In this document: in pieces, positions 41,330 to 49,359 of the stretch
Layout of the letters: every line of letters begins with the position of its first letter
How positions within the stretch are numbered: the stretch's first letter is position 1
From: Bordetella genomosp. 10
Lineage (GTDB): Bacteria > Pseudomonadota > Gammaproteobacteria > Burkholderiales > Burkholderiaceae_B
Direction: 5' to 3'
DNA: 64,000 nt
NCBI RefSeq assembly: GCF_002261225.1
Contig: NZ_NEVM01000002.1
Coordinates: 1,364,001 to 1,428,000, forward strand
The notes under the pieces: model-generated
What the model was told of the DNA's origin: nothing
Seen by the model: only the letters and a program-made list of their open reading frames with translations
Databases searched by the model: none
Translations under genes and position numbers: made by a program

Positions 41330-42121
41330 TCACGGCGCGAACGTTTCGTCCAGCGTGCGCATGCGCGAATTGTTGATATGTTCGCGCATCGCGTCGCGCG
41401 CCTCGTCGGCCTGTTCGTTCCTGATGGCGAGAAAGATACGTTCGTGTTCCCGCTGCACCTGGCGTCCGCGGCTGGCCTCGCTGGCCAGCGCCAGGCTGCG
41501 CATGACCCGCATGTAGTCGAAGATCTGCGTGGCCAGGGATTGCAGCGCGGTGACGAAGAGATCGTTGCGACAGGCCAGCGCGACGGCCTGGTGGAAACGG
41601 AAATCCGCTTCGTTGCCGACCTGGCGGTTGTCCAGCGCGCGCTGCATGTCGGCGAGCGCGGATTCCATGGCGGCCAGGTCGTCGTCGTTGCGGCGCAGGG
41701 CCGCCATGTAGGCGGCATCGCCTTCGATGGCGCGGCGCAGTTCCATGCAGCGCACCAGTTCGGCCAGGCCGCCGATGGGCGCCAGCCTGACCAGTTCGGG
41801 GCTGGGCCGATGCCGCACATACGAGCCGGCGCCGCGTTGCGAGACGACGATGCCGTCGGTCTGCAGGCGGAACAGCGCCTCGCGCACCACGGGCCGGGAC
41901 ACGCCGAAGGCCGCGCACAGTTCGAACTCGGAAGGCAGGCGGCTTTCCTCGGGATATTTGCCCTGGGTGATCTGCCGCAGCAGTTGATCGTAGAGCTGGT
42001 CGGCAAGGCGCGGCGGCCGTTCGGGGGTACGAAGGCCTTCGGTCGCACGGGGGGCGTCGGCGGCGCGCGCGGCGTCCGGCGCCGCGGCTGGCCGGGGAGA
42101 AAGGTTGCGAGCTTTTTTCAT
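41330..42121 (-). CDS. GntR family regulator, FadR/FCD type
   Basis: A 263-residue regulator. A Pro/Ala-rich N-terminal tail of about 40 residues precedes the GntR winged helix (LADQLYDQLLRQITQGKYPEESRLPSEFELCAAFGVSRPVVREALFRLQTDGIV). The FCD domain follows, with histidines in EADFRFHQAVALA and REHINNS. I start at the ATG at 42121; the frame continues to 42214 without family character. It is divergent from the Bug/GST/enolase set at 42380, with an AGTTG-N5-CAACT element in the gap, so it probably controls that set. Confidence 0.87.
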   Translation of the reverse strand: MKKARNLSPRPAAAPDAARAADAPRATEGLRTPERPPRLADQLYDQLLRQITQGKYPEESRLPSEFELCAAFGVSRPVVREALFRLQTDGIVVSQRGAGSYVRHRPSPELVRLAPIGGLAELVRCMELRRAIEGDAAYMAALRRNDDDLAAMESALADMQRALDNRQVGNEADFRFHQAVALACRNDLFVTALQSLATQIFDYMRVMRSLALASEASRGRQVQREHERIFLAIRNEQADEARDAMREHINNSRMRTLDETFAP

Positions 42122-42219
42122 GGCAGGCGGCCTGGGCCGCGCGGCGGAGTTTTTTTCGGCGGCCAGTATATCGCCCGCTCCGCGGCGCGGAAGAAAGTGC
42201 GAGCGGAAGTGCAAACACT

Positions 42220-42234
42220 AGTTGCCTTACAACT
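42220..42234. promoter_or_regulatory. GntR-FCD operator candidate
   Basis: Inverted repeat AGTTG-CCTTA-CAACT in the A/T-rich part of the divergent gap, 99 bases upstream of the GntR start and 146 before the Bug start. Size and spacing fit FCD-regulator sites. Confidence 0.55.
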
Positions 42235-42308
42235 TAACAATAATGTAATTTACCCAAAAATCCTATTCACGGAGACGAGCGCAATCCGCCGCGGGGCAAG
42301 CCCCTTTC

Positions 42309-42356
42309 GCAGTGCCAGTTTGCAGTGCCGATACGCAGTACCAATAACGCAGTGCC
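42309..42356 (+). repeat. Four GCAGTGCC-type direct repeats in the Bug leader
   Basis: GCAGTGCC occurs at 42309, 42322 and 42349, with GCAGTACC at 42335. Spacings are 13, 13 and 14 bases. The last copy ends 11 bases before the ribosome site CAGGAGA of Bug receptor 3, so the repeats are in its leader or next to its promoter. Confidence 0.75.
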
Positions 42357-42379
42357 CATAAAAACCCAGGAGACAATCG

Positions 42380-43357
42380 ATGTTGAACAAACTGTTGCGC
42401 GCCAGTTGCGCGGCGCTCGGACTCGCCGCCCTGACTACCCTGGCGGTCCCCGCCGCGCAGGCGCAGGTAGGCAATCCCATCCGTATCGTCGTGCCCTTCA
42501 ATCCGGGCGGCGGCTCCGACCTCTTCGCCCGCCTGGTGGCGCCCGGCCTGGGCAAGGCGCTCAATGAAAACGTCATCGTAGAGAACCGCGCGGGCGCGGG
42601 CGGCATCATCGGCACGGAAACCGTGGTGCGCTCCCGGCCCGAGGACAAGATGCTGCTGGTGGCCGATTCCGCCGTCTACACCATCATCCCTGCGCTCTAT
42701 CCCAAGCTGCAGTACAAGCGCAGCGACCTGATCCCCGTGGCCAACCTGGCGATGTTCGGCAACGTGCTGGTGGTGGCCGCCAACTCCCGCTTCAAGACCT
42801 TCCAGGACGTGCTCGCGGCCGCGCGCAAATCGCCCGGCACATTGACCATCGGCTCGGCCGGCACGGGCAGCATCACGCACCTGACTGCCGAGAAGCTGAT
42901 GCAGGCCGCCAACATCAAGCTGGTGCACGTGCCGTACAAGGGCAGCGGACCGGCCATCACCGACACCGCCGGCGGCCATCTCGACATGGTCTTCACCGGC
43001 CTGCCCTCGGTGCTGGAGCTGCTGCACGCCGGCAAGCTGCGCGCGCTGGCCATCGCCACGCCCGAACGTTCGGCCGACGCGCCCGACGTGCCCACCATCA
43101 GCGAATCCGGCGTGCCCGGCTTCACCTCCATGATCTCGCAAGGGCTGTTCGCGCCGCCCAATACGCCGCCCAAGACCGTCGCCGCCATGAACGCCGCCGT
43201 CGTCGCCCTGATGCGCGAGCCGGACATGCAGGCCACGCTGCGCAAGATGATGGTGGCCCCGGTGGACCAGTCGGCCGACGCCTACAAGCAATGGCTGGAC
43301 AAGGAATCCACGGACTGGGCCGCCTTGATCAAGTCCGCCAAGGTGCACGTGGAGTAA
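42380..43357 (+). CDS. Bug/TctC family tripartite tricarboxylate transporter receptor (3)
   Basis: A 325-residue Bug receptor. The signal peptide covers about residues 1-28 (ending AQA). NPIRIVVPFNPGGGSD, NRAGAGGIIGTE, TIGSAGTGSITHLTAEKLMQ, HVPYKGSGPAITDTAGG and PTISESGVPGFTSMISQGLFAP follow. CAGGAGA precedes the ATG at 42380. It leads a plus-strand trio with a glutathione-transferase-like protein and an enolase-superfamily dehydratase, so the ligand may be a sugar acid or hydroxy acid. The regulator at 41330 is divergent. Confidence 0.92.
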   Translation: MLNKLLRASCAALGLAALTTLAVPAAQAQVGNPIRIVVPFNPGGGSDLFARLVAPGLGKALNENVIVENRAGAGGIIGTETVVRSRPEDKMLLVADSAVYTIIPALYPKLQYKRSDLIPVANLAMFGNVLVVAANSRFKTFQDVLAAARKSPGTLTIGSAGTGSITHLTAEKLMQAANIKLVHVPYKGSGPAITDTAGGHLDMVFTGLPSVLELLHAGKLRALAIATPERSADAPDVPTISESGVPGFTSMISQGLFAPPNTPPKTVAAMNAAVVALMREPDMQATLRKMMVAPVDQSADAYKQWLDKESTDWAALIKSAKVHVE

Positions 43358-43414
43358 CGTGGCACAGGAAAGGCGACGCAGGAACCCCTTTCGTCAAACC
43401 CGGAGAAACGATCG

Positions 43415-44038
43415 ATGATAGATGTCTACGCCTGGCGCACCACCAACGGCTTGCGCGCCACCATCGCCCTGGCCGAATCCGGCCTGCCCCATCGGGTCAT
43501 CCCGATAGACGTGGGCGCCGGCGCCCATAAGGCGCCGGAATACCTGCGCGTGAACCCGGCCAGCCAGATCCCCGCCATCGTCGATCCCGACGGTCCCGGC
43601 GGCCAGCCGCTGACGCTGGCGCAATCCGGCGCCATCGTGCTTTACGCCTGCCAGAAGGCCGGCCGCCACGTTCCCGCCGATCCCGCCGACTACTTCCGCG
43701 CCATGCAATGGTGCATGCAGGCCGCCAGCGACATCGCCGGCACCAGCGCCGCCATGAACCAGGTGGAGAACGTGGCCCCGGAGAAGGTGCCCAGCACCAT
43801 CGAATTGTTCCGCAAGCGTTTCCTGCGCTATTTCGGCATCGCCGAAAAGCAGTTGCAGGGCCGTGAATACCTGGCCGGCCCGCTCAGCTTCGCCGACTTC
43901 ATGCTCTATCCCAATTACGCCTTGCGCCGCGACCTGCTGCCGCCGGGCGACTTCCCCGCGCTGGCCGCCTGGGGCGAGCGCATGGCCGCGCGCGCCGGCG
44001 TGCAGCAAGGCATGCGCCTTTACACCGAGAAACCCTGA
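43415..44038 (+). CDS. Glutathione S-transferase-like protein
   Basis: A 207-residue protein of the GST superfamily. The thioredoxin-fold N-terminal domain (VYAWRTTNGLRATIALAESGLPHRVIPIDVGAGAHKAPEYLRVNPASQIPAIVDPDG) carries the cis-Pro loop SQIPAI and the region LAQSGAIVLYACQ. The helical C-terminal domain contains GREYLAGPLSFADFMLYPNY. The YfcG/Nu-type pattern suggests glutathione-disulfide-related chemistry. CGGAGA precedes the start; its gene follows the Bug receptor by 57 bases and precedes the dehydratase by 11. A role in the same catabolic route is inferred. Confidence 0.85.
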   Translation: MIDVYAWRTTNGLRATIALAESGLPHRVIPIDVGAGAHKAPEYLRVNPASQIPAIVDPDGPGGQPLTLAQSGAIVLYACQKAGRHVPADPADYFRAMQWCMQAASDIAGTSAAMNQVENVAPEKVPSTIELFRKRFLRYFGIAEKQLQGREYLAGPLSFADFMLYPNYALRRDLLPPGDFPALAAWGERMAARAGVQQGMRLYTEKP

Positions 44039-44049
44039 GGGCCGACGGG

Positions 44050-45156
44050 ATGAAAATCGACAACGTCACCCTCACCCTGTTCTCCTGGGACGACATCCCG
44101 CCGACCAGCTACGCGGCGCATACCGGCAAGTTCGCCGGTTCCAGCAAGCTGGGGCTGCTGGCGATCCAGACCGACGACGGCATCACCGGGCATTCCTTCC
44201 TGGGCTCCGCCTATTGGCCGGCCGACATGGACGGCGCCAACATCGTCAAGTACCTCAAGCCCATCCTCATGGGCCAGGACCCGCTGGACCGCGAACGCCT
44301 GTTCCAGGCCATGTGGCGCCGCGTGCGCACGTCCAACGTGCGCACCATCGGCGCCTGCGACGTCGCGCTGTGGGACATCGCGGGCAAGGCGGCGGGCCTG
44401 CCCATCCACCGCCTGATCGGCGGTTTCCGCGACAAGATCAAGGCCTACGCCAGCTCGATGATTCTCGATTCGGCCGAGGAATACGCAGAGGAAGCCCTGC
44501 TCTACCAGTCCCGGAACTGGGCCGCCTACAAGATCCATCCGCCGCATCCCTGGCAGGAGGACATCCGCGTGTGCCAGGCCGTGCGGCGCGCGGTGGGCGA
44601 CGACTACCTGCTGATGCTGGACGCCGCCTGGGCCTACCAATATCCGGAAGCCGTGCGCGTGGGGCGCGCGATCGAGGATCTCAACTATTACTGGTACGAA
44701 GATCCATTGCAGGATTCGGACCTGTACAACTACGTGAAGCTGAAGCAGCAGTTGCACATTCCCATCATGGCCACCGAAGCGCCGGCCGCCGGCCTGGATT
44801 CCTACGTCCCGTGGATCCAGCAGAGCGCCACCGATTTCCTGCGCGGCGACGTGCCGAACAAGGGCGGCATCACCAATATGCTGAAGACGGCGCACCTGGC
44901 CGAAGCCTTCCGCATGAACTACGAAATCCATCACGGCGGCAACTCGCTCAACAACCTGGCGCAGTTGCACGTCGCCATGGCCTTGAAGAACACGGAGTAC
45001 TTCGAGGTGCTGCTGCCCGGCGGCGCGCAGAAGTACGGCATGGCCGAGGACATCGAGCCCGACGCCGACGGCTATGTCCACGCGCCGCAAGGCCCGGGAC
45101 TGGGCGCCAACATCGATTTCGAGCTGATCGAGCGGAAGCGCATCGCGGTGTTGTAA
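44050..45156 (+). CDS. Mandelate racemase/enolase superfamily dehydratase
   Basis: A 368-residue enolase-superfamily enzyme. The N-terminal capping domain is followed by a barrel with YKIHPP at about 160 (KxH-type base), LMLDAAWAYQYPEA (first metal Asp near 185), YYWYEDPLQDSDL (second, Glu near 215), and IMATEAPAAG. EIHHGGNSLNNLAQLHVA supplies the late His. It would abstract a proton alpha to a carboxylate, as in acid-sugar dehydratases or racemases. The exact reaction is not predictable. It ends the trio started at 42380. A long GC hairpin follows. Confidence 0.87.
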   Translation: MKIDNVTLTLFSWDDIPPTSYAAHTGKFAGSSKLGLLAIQTDDGITGHSFLGSAYWPADMDGANIVKYLKPILMGQDPLDRERLFQAMWRRVRTSNVRTIGACDVALWDIAGKAAGLPIHRLIGGFRDKIKAYASSMILDSAEEYAEEALLYQSRNWAAYKIHPPHPWQEDIRVCQAVRRAVGDDYLLMLDAAWAYQYPEAVRVGRAIEDLNYYWYEDPLQDSDLYNYVKLKQQLHIPIMATEAPAAGLDSYVPWIQQSATDFLRGDVPNKGGITNMLKTAHLAEAFRMNYEIHHGGNSLNNLAQLHVAMALKNTEYFEVLLPGGAQKYGMAEDIEPDADGYVHAPQGPGLGANIDFELIERKRIAVL

Positions 45157-45160
45157 GGGA

Positions 45161-45207
45161 CAGGCGCGGCGGCGCGGGACCGGGCTGGTCCCCCGGCGCC
45201 GCGCCTG
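45161..45207. terminator. Long GC hairpin between convergent genes
   Basis: Arms 45161-45181 and 45187-45207 pair at 19 of 21 positions around the loop GGGCT, starting 4 bases after the dehydratase stop. A smaller palindrome (CGGCCGC-CCCGC-GCGGCCG) follows. No T-run is present. It likely ends transcripts of the plus-strand trio and of the convergent MBL operon. Confidence 0.62.
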
Positions 45208-45234
45208 CCGGCCGCCCCGCGCGGCCGCCGACGG

Positions 45235-46023
45235 CTATGCCCTCGCCCGGGGCGGCTCGTGCAAGGCCACGATATCCGTCAGCCCATCGACCGCCGGATA
45301 GATTTCCATCACGACCGGATCATGCCCGGGAACGATGTGTTCCTCGCTGTCGGCCGCCGCGCGCAGGCGCCCATAGCCCGCCAGCATGTCGGCGGTGTTG
45401 TAGACGATGGGAAATGGCCGCGCATGCGCCATGTTCTCGTAGTAGTGACTGGCGTCCGACGCCAGCACCACCCAGCCCCGCCGCGTGCGCACGCGCAGGG
45501 ACTGCAGGCCCTTGGTGTGGCCGCCTATCTTCAGCAACTGCAATCCGGGCGTGATCGCGCCGTCGCCGTCGTGGAAAACCACGCGGTCCTCGTAGACCCG
45601 CCGCAGCAGCGTGACGACGTCCTCCACCTCGTAGGCGTGGCGCAGCGGTTCGTGGCACATGCAGCGCCCCGTGGCGTAGTCCATCTCGCCGTCCTGCACG
45701 TGGAAGCGGGCGCGCGGCAACTTGTCCAGGTTGCCGGCGTGGTCGTAGTGCAGATGGGTCACCACCACGTCGTCGACGTCTTCCGGGCTGACGCCCAGCG
45801 CACCCAGGGCCTCGATGGGACAGCGCATCCATTCGCGGCGCCGGCGCGCCGCCGTGGCCGCGCTGAAGCCGGTATCCACCAGCGCCACGTGGCCCGGCGC
45901 GCGCAACAGCCAGACGAAGAAATCCATGGGCATGGGCCCTTCGTGCGGATCGCCGCCGAGAAAGTTGTCGCGCCGCCGGCGCGGCATGCGGGCATAGCGC
46001 AGCGCGTAGATCTCGTATTCCAC
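45235..46023 (-). CDS. N-acyl homoserine lactonase family MBL-fold protein
   Basis: A 262-residue metallo-beta-lactamase-fold protein with the lactonase motif THLHYDHAGN near residue 108. A metal His follows in GGHTKGLQSL, then an Asp (ASDASHYYEN) and HIVPGHDPVVM. These are the ligands of AHL-lactonase-type AiiB/AttM relatives. The start is the GTG at 46023, seven bases after GGGGG, directly behind livF. It is the last gene of a Liv-transporter operon. Quorum quenching cannot be assumed, and lactone hydrolysis in a catabolic route is as likely. Confidence 0.83.
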   Translation of the reverse strand: MEYEIYALRYARMPRRRRDNFLGGDPHEGPMPMDFFVWLLRAPGHVALVDTGFSAATAARRRREWMRCPIEALGALGVSPEDVDDVVVTHLHYDHAGNLDKLPRARFHVQDGEMDYATGRCMCHEPLRHAYEVEDVVTLLRRVYEDRVVFHDGDGAITPGLQLLKIGGHTKGLQSLRVRTRRGWVVLASDASHYYENMAHARPFPIVYNTADMLAGYGRLRAAADSEEHIVPGHDPVVMEIYPAVDGLTDIVALHEPPRARA

Positions 46024-46024
46024 T

Positions 46025-46738
46025 TCACACCCCCAGGTAGGCTTTGCGCACGAAGGGATCGGCCAGCAGCTCGGCGCCCTGCCCGGCCCGCACGATCTCG
46101 CCGTGCTCCAGCGCGTAGGCCTGGTGCGACAGGCGCAGGGCCAGCCGCGCATTCTGCTCCACCAGGATGATGGCGAGCTGCTTTTCCCGGTTGATGCGCT
46201 CGATGGCCGCCGCGATCTCGCCCACGATCTTGGGCGCGATGCCCAGCGACGGCTCGTCCAGCATCAACAGGCGCGGATTGGCCATCATGGCGCGGCCGAT
46301 GGCCACCATCTGCTGCTCGCCGCCCGACAGCGATCCCGCCAGTTGGGCGCGGCGTTCCAGCACCCGCGGGAACAAGGCATAGATCTCGTCCAGCGTGCGC
46401 TTGCGCAGCGCGCTGGACCGCACGGCATGGGCGCCGGCCAGCAGGTTGTCCTGCACCGACATGCGGCCGAACAGGCGGCGCCCTTCCGGCGACAGCGCGA
46501 GGCCGCCGGCCACCCGCGCCGCGGGCGGCAGCGTCGTGATGTCGCGGCCGTCCAGGCGGATGCGGCCGGACGCGGCCGGCGCCAGGCCGATCACCGCCTT
46601 CAGCGACGAGCTCTTGCCCGCGCCGTTGGAGCCGATCAGCGCCACGATCTGCCCGGCCTGCACCTGGAAGCTGGCCGCGCGCACCGCTTCCAGGCGGCCG
46701 TAGCGCACGGTAAGGTTGTCGACTTCAAGCATGGGCAT
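46025..46738 (-). CDS. livF: Branched-chain amino acid-type ABC ATPase LivF
   Basis: A 237-residue ABC ATPase. Walker A is GSNGAGKSS near residue 37, the signature is LSGGEQQMVAIGRAM, and the Walker B is LLMLDEPSLGIAPKIV. The end LADPFVRKAYLGV is typical of LivF. It overlaps livG by 14 bases. It supplies energy for import of branched-chain-like amino acids or other carboxylates. Confidence 0.93.
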   Translation of the reverse strand: MPMLEVDNLTVRYGRLEAVRAASFQVQAGQIVALIGSNGAGKSSSLKAVIGLAPAASGRIRLDGRDITTLPPAARVAGGLALSPEGRRLFGRMSVQDNLLAGAHAVRSSALRKRTLDEIYALFPRVLERRAQLAGSLSGGEQQMVAIGRAMMANPRLLMLDEPSLGIAPKIVGEIAAAIERINREKQLAIILVEQNARLALRLSHQAYALEHGEIVRAGQGAELLADPFVRKAYLGV

Positions 46739-47507
46739 AGTCGGGCGCTCCCAGGTAGGCCTCGATCACGGCCGGGTCGGCGCGCACCTCGGCCGGCGCG
46801 CCCTCGGCGATTTTCTCGCCCTGCACCAGCACCACGATGCGATGGCACAGGGCCATGACCAGCGCCATGTGATGCTCGACCAGTAGCAGAGTCAGGCCCT
46901 GCTGGTCGCGCAGGCGCTGGAGCAGGCGGCCGAGCTCGTTGCATTCCTCATGATTGAGCCCGGCCGCCGGCTCGTCCAGCAACAGCATGCGCGGCCGCGC
47001 CGCCAGGGCCACGGCGATGCCCAGTTTCTTCTGCAGGCCATAGGCCAGGCTGCCCGCCGGCGCATCGGCCCAGGCCGACAGGTCCGTCAGGTCGAGCAAG
47101 GCCTGGATCTCGCCGCGCACCTGGTCGGCCCGCAACAGGCCCTCCGCCCGGCCGCCGCGGCGCCGCAGCACGGTGCCGGCGATGCGCGGCAGCAGGCCGC
47201 GATAGACGTTCTCGGCCACGGACACGTCCGCATAGGTGGCCGCCGACTGGAAGGTGCGCACCAGGCCGTGCCCCACGGCGCGGCTCGGCGGGCCGCCGGT
47301 GAGGTCGACGCCGTTGAAGCGCACCCGTCCCGAACTGGCCGGCAGCGTGCCGCTGATGACGTTGAAGGCCGTCGTCTTGCCGGCGCCGTTGGGACCGATC
47401 AGGCCGACGATCTCCCCCGCGTCCACCGAGAACGACAAATCGCGCAAGGCCGCCAGGCCGCCGAAACGGCGCGACAGCTTGTCTACTTGCAGCAAGGCGC
47501 TCGTCAT
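46725..47507 (-). CDS. livG: Branched-chain amino acid-type ABC ATPase LivG
   Basis: A 260-residue ABC ATPase: LSRRFGGLAALRDLSFSVDAGEIVGLIGPNGAGKTTAFNVISG (Walker A near residue 40), GHGLVRTFQSA, LAYGLQKKLGIAVALAARPRMLLLDEPAAGLN, and VLVQGEKIAEGAPAEVRADPAVIEAYLG. I start at 47507, where AAGGAGC lies five bases upstream. It overlaps the livM stop by four bases. Confidence 0.93.
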   Translation of the reverse strand: MTSALLQVDKLSRRFGGLAALRDLSFSVDAGEIVGLIGPNGAGKTTAFNVISGTLPASSGRVRFNGVDLTGGPPSRAVGHGLVRTFQSAATYADVSVAENVYRGLLPRIAGTVLRRRGGRAEGLLRADQVRGEIQALLDLTDLSAWADAPAGSLAYGLQKKLGIAVALAARPRMLLLDEPAAGLNHEECNELGRLLQRLRDQQGLTLLLVEHHMALVMALCHRIVVLVQGEKIAEGAPAEVRADPAVIEAYLGAPDYAHA

Positions 47508-48481
47508 GCCCGCTCCTTGGAAAAACGCGCGCGCAGGCGCGCCGGCAGGCTGGCGAGCCCGCCCGGCAGAAAGCGCAGGATCAGGATCAGCGCCGCGCCG
47601 TAGAAAATGTGCTGGGTCTGCACGGCGCCGCGGAACAGCTCCGGCAACGGCGTCAGCACCATGGCGCCCACCAGCGGCCCCCAGATCGAGCGGCGGCCGC
47701 CGATCACCAGCATGATGATGTAGCCCACCGAAATGCCGGTGTTGAAGGATTCCGGCGACACGTAGCCGATATAGCGCGACTGCAACGCGCCGCCGGCGGC
47801 CGCCAGCAGGCAGCCGCCGATGAAGGCCAGCACCTGGATGCGGTGCACGTTCAGGCCCGTGGCTTCGGCCAGGGCCGGATTGTCCGCCACGGCGTCGATG
47901 GCGTGGCCCAGGGGCCGCTTGAACAGGCGCGCCAGCGCCCAGGTCGACGCCAGCGCGGCCGCCAGCGCTAGGCCATAGAAGCGGGCCCGCGTATCGAACA
48001 CGAAGCCGGGCACGGACACCGGGCCGATGCCGGCGATGCCATTGGCGCCGCCGGTCAGGGCCGCGCCGTCGAGCAGCGCCAGGCGCAGCAGTTCGCCGAA
48101 CGCGAACGTGACCAGGACGAAATACACCCCGCGCAGGCGCAGGATGGCCCATCCCAGCAGCAAGGCCACCAGCCCGGCCGCCAGCGCCCCCAGCACGGCG
48201 GCGGGCAGGAACGACCATTGCCACAGCCGGTCCGCCAGCACCGAGATGTAGGCGCCGATGGCGACGAAGGCGGCATGGCCCAGCGACAACTGGCCGCAGC
48301 GCGCGATCAGCGCCAGGCCGCACACCATCACGGCGTTCAGGCAGGTCAGGATGGCCAGGTGCAGCACGAAGGGACCGCCGAACCACGGCAGCACGGCCAG
48401 GATCGCCAGCAGCGCCAGGCCCGCGCGCGCGGCGCGGCCGCGCCGGCTGCCCGCCGGGGCGGGGAAAACGAGCGTATTCAT
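47504..48481 (-). CDS. livM: Branched-chain amino acid-type ABC permease LivM
   Basis: A 325-residue permease with about nine membrane segments. The LivM pattern includes GLALIARCGQLSLGHAAFVAIGAYISVLADRL, LRLRGVYFVLVTFAFGELL, GGANGIAGIGPVSVPG and GGRRSIWGPLVGAM. GGAGAAG precedes the ATG at 48481. One base separates it from livH. Confidence 0.93.
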   Translation of the reverse strand: MNTLVFPAPAGSRRGRAARAGLALLAILAVLPWFGGPFVLHLAILTCLNAVMVCGLALIARCGQLSLGHAAFVAIGAYISVLADRLWQWSFLPAAVLGALAAGLVALLLGWAILRLRGVYFVLVTFAFGELLRLALLDGAALTGGANGIAGIGPVSVPGFVFDTRARFYGLALAAALASTWALARLFKRPLGHAIDAVADNPALAEATGLNVHRIQVLAFIGGCLLAAAGGALQSRYIGYVSPESFNTGISVGYIIMLVIGGRRSIWGPLVGAMVLTPLPELFRGAVQTQHIFYGAALILILRFLPGGLASLPARLRARFSKERA

Positions 48482-48482
48482 A

Positions 48483-49352
48483 TCAGGCTTCTCCCCGGCC
48501 CAGCAGCCCCTTGGGCCGCGCCACGAGCATCACGATGACGATGGCGAAGATCAGCATGTCCGCCGTGCTGCCCGACAGCAGCAGGCTGGCGTAGCTCTCC
48601 ACCAGTCCCAGCAGCAGGCCCGCCGCCGCCGCGCCCGGGATGCTGCCCAGGCCGCCCAGGATCACCACGATGAAGGCCTTCAGCAGCGGCGCCGCGCCGA
48701 CGAAGGGCGACACCGAGAACAGCGGCGCCATCAGCGCGCCGGCCACCGCCGCCAGGCCCACGCCCAGGCCGAAGCCCAGGGGGTAGTAGATGCGCGAACG
48801 GATGCCCTGGATGGCGGCGATCTCCGTGTCCTCCACCACCGCGCGCAAGGCGCGGCCCGGACGCGAATAGCGCAGGAAACCATAGAGCAGCGCCAGCACC
48901 ACGCAGGCGAACAGCACCACGTACAGCCGCGCGGTCGGGATCACCACCTTGCCCAGGCGCGTCACTCCCTCGGCCACCGGCGGCATGGACAAGGGGTCGG
49001 GCCCGAACCACATCAGGGCCGCGTTCTGCAGGATCATGGCCAGGCCGATGGTGGCGATCATGCCGTTGAGTTCATCGCGCCGGAACGGCTGCAGGACGCC
49101 CCATTCCAGCAGCGCCCCGCCGGCCACCGCGCCGGCGAAGGTCAGGGCCACCGCCGCCATGAAGGGCAGCTCCAGCGATCCGGTCAGGAAGTAGGCGCCG
49201 AAGGCGCCCAGCATGTAGAACTCGCCGTGGGCGAAGTTCACCATGCGCATCACCCCGAAGACCAGGGTGAAGCCCACCGCCATCAGCAGGTACAGCAGAC
49301 CGACGATCAGCCCGTTGACCGTCGCCTGGGTTGCCAATAGAGTCCAGTCCAC
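48483..49352 (-). CDS. livH: Branched-chain amino acid-type ABC permease LivH
   Basis: A 289-residue permease with about eight membrane segments: VNGLIVGLLYLLMAVGFTLVFGVMRMVNFAHGEFYMLGAFGAYF, AVVEDTEIAAIQGIRSRIYY, and APLLKAFIVVILGGLGSIPGAAAAGLLLGLVES. I use the GTG at 49352, with GAGG in front and the livK stop just before. Starts further upstream lack support. Confidence 0.92.
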   Translation of the reverse strand: MDWTLLATQATVNGLIVGLLYLLMAVGFTLVFGVMRMVNFAHGEFYMLGAFGAYFLTGSLELPFMAAVALTFAGAVAGGALLEWGVLQPFRRDELNGMIATIGLAMILQNAALMWFGPDPLSMPPVAEGVTRLGKVVIPTARLYVVLFACVVLALLYGFLRYSRPGRALRAVVEDTEIAAIQGIRSRIYYPLGFGLGVGLAAVAGALMAPLFSVSPFVGAAPLLKAFIVVILGGLGSIPGAAAAGLLLGLVESYASLLLSGSTADMLIFAIVIVMLVARPKGLLGRGEA

Positions 49353-49359
49353 ATGCGCC

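Noticed and set aside
45235..46023. Firm call of quorum quenching for the lactonase-type protein
   Set aside because: The metal motif alone does not separate AHL lactonases from other lactonases, and the operon context is nutritional. Kept as a possibility only.
46725..48386. A 553-codon version of livG
   Set aside because: The first 293 codons lie within livM in another frame. The start at 47507 has AAGGAGC and gives a normal 260-residue ATPase.
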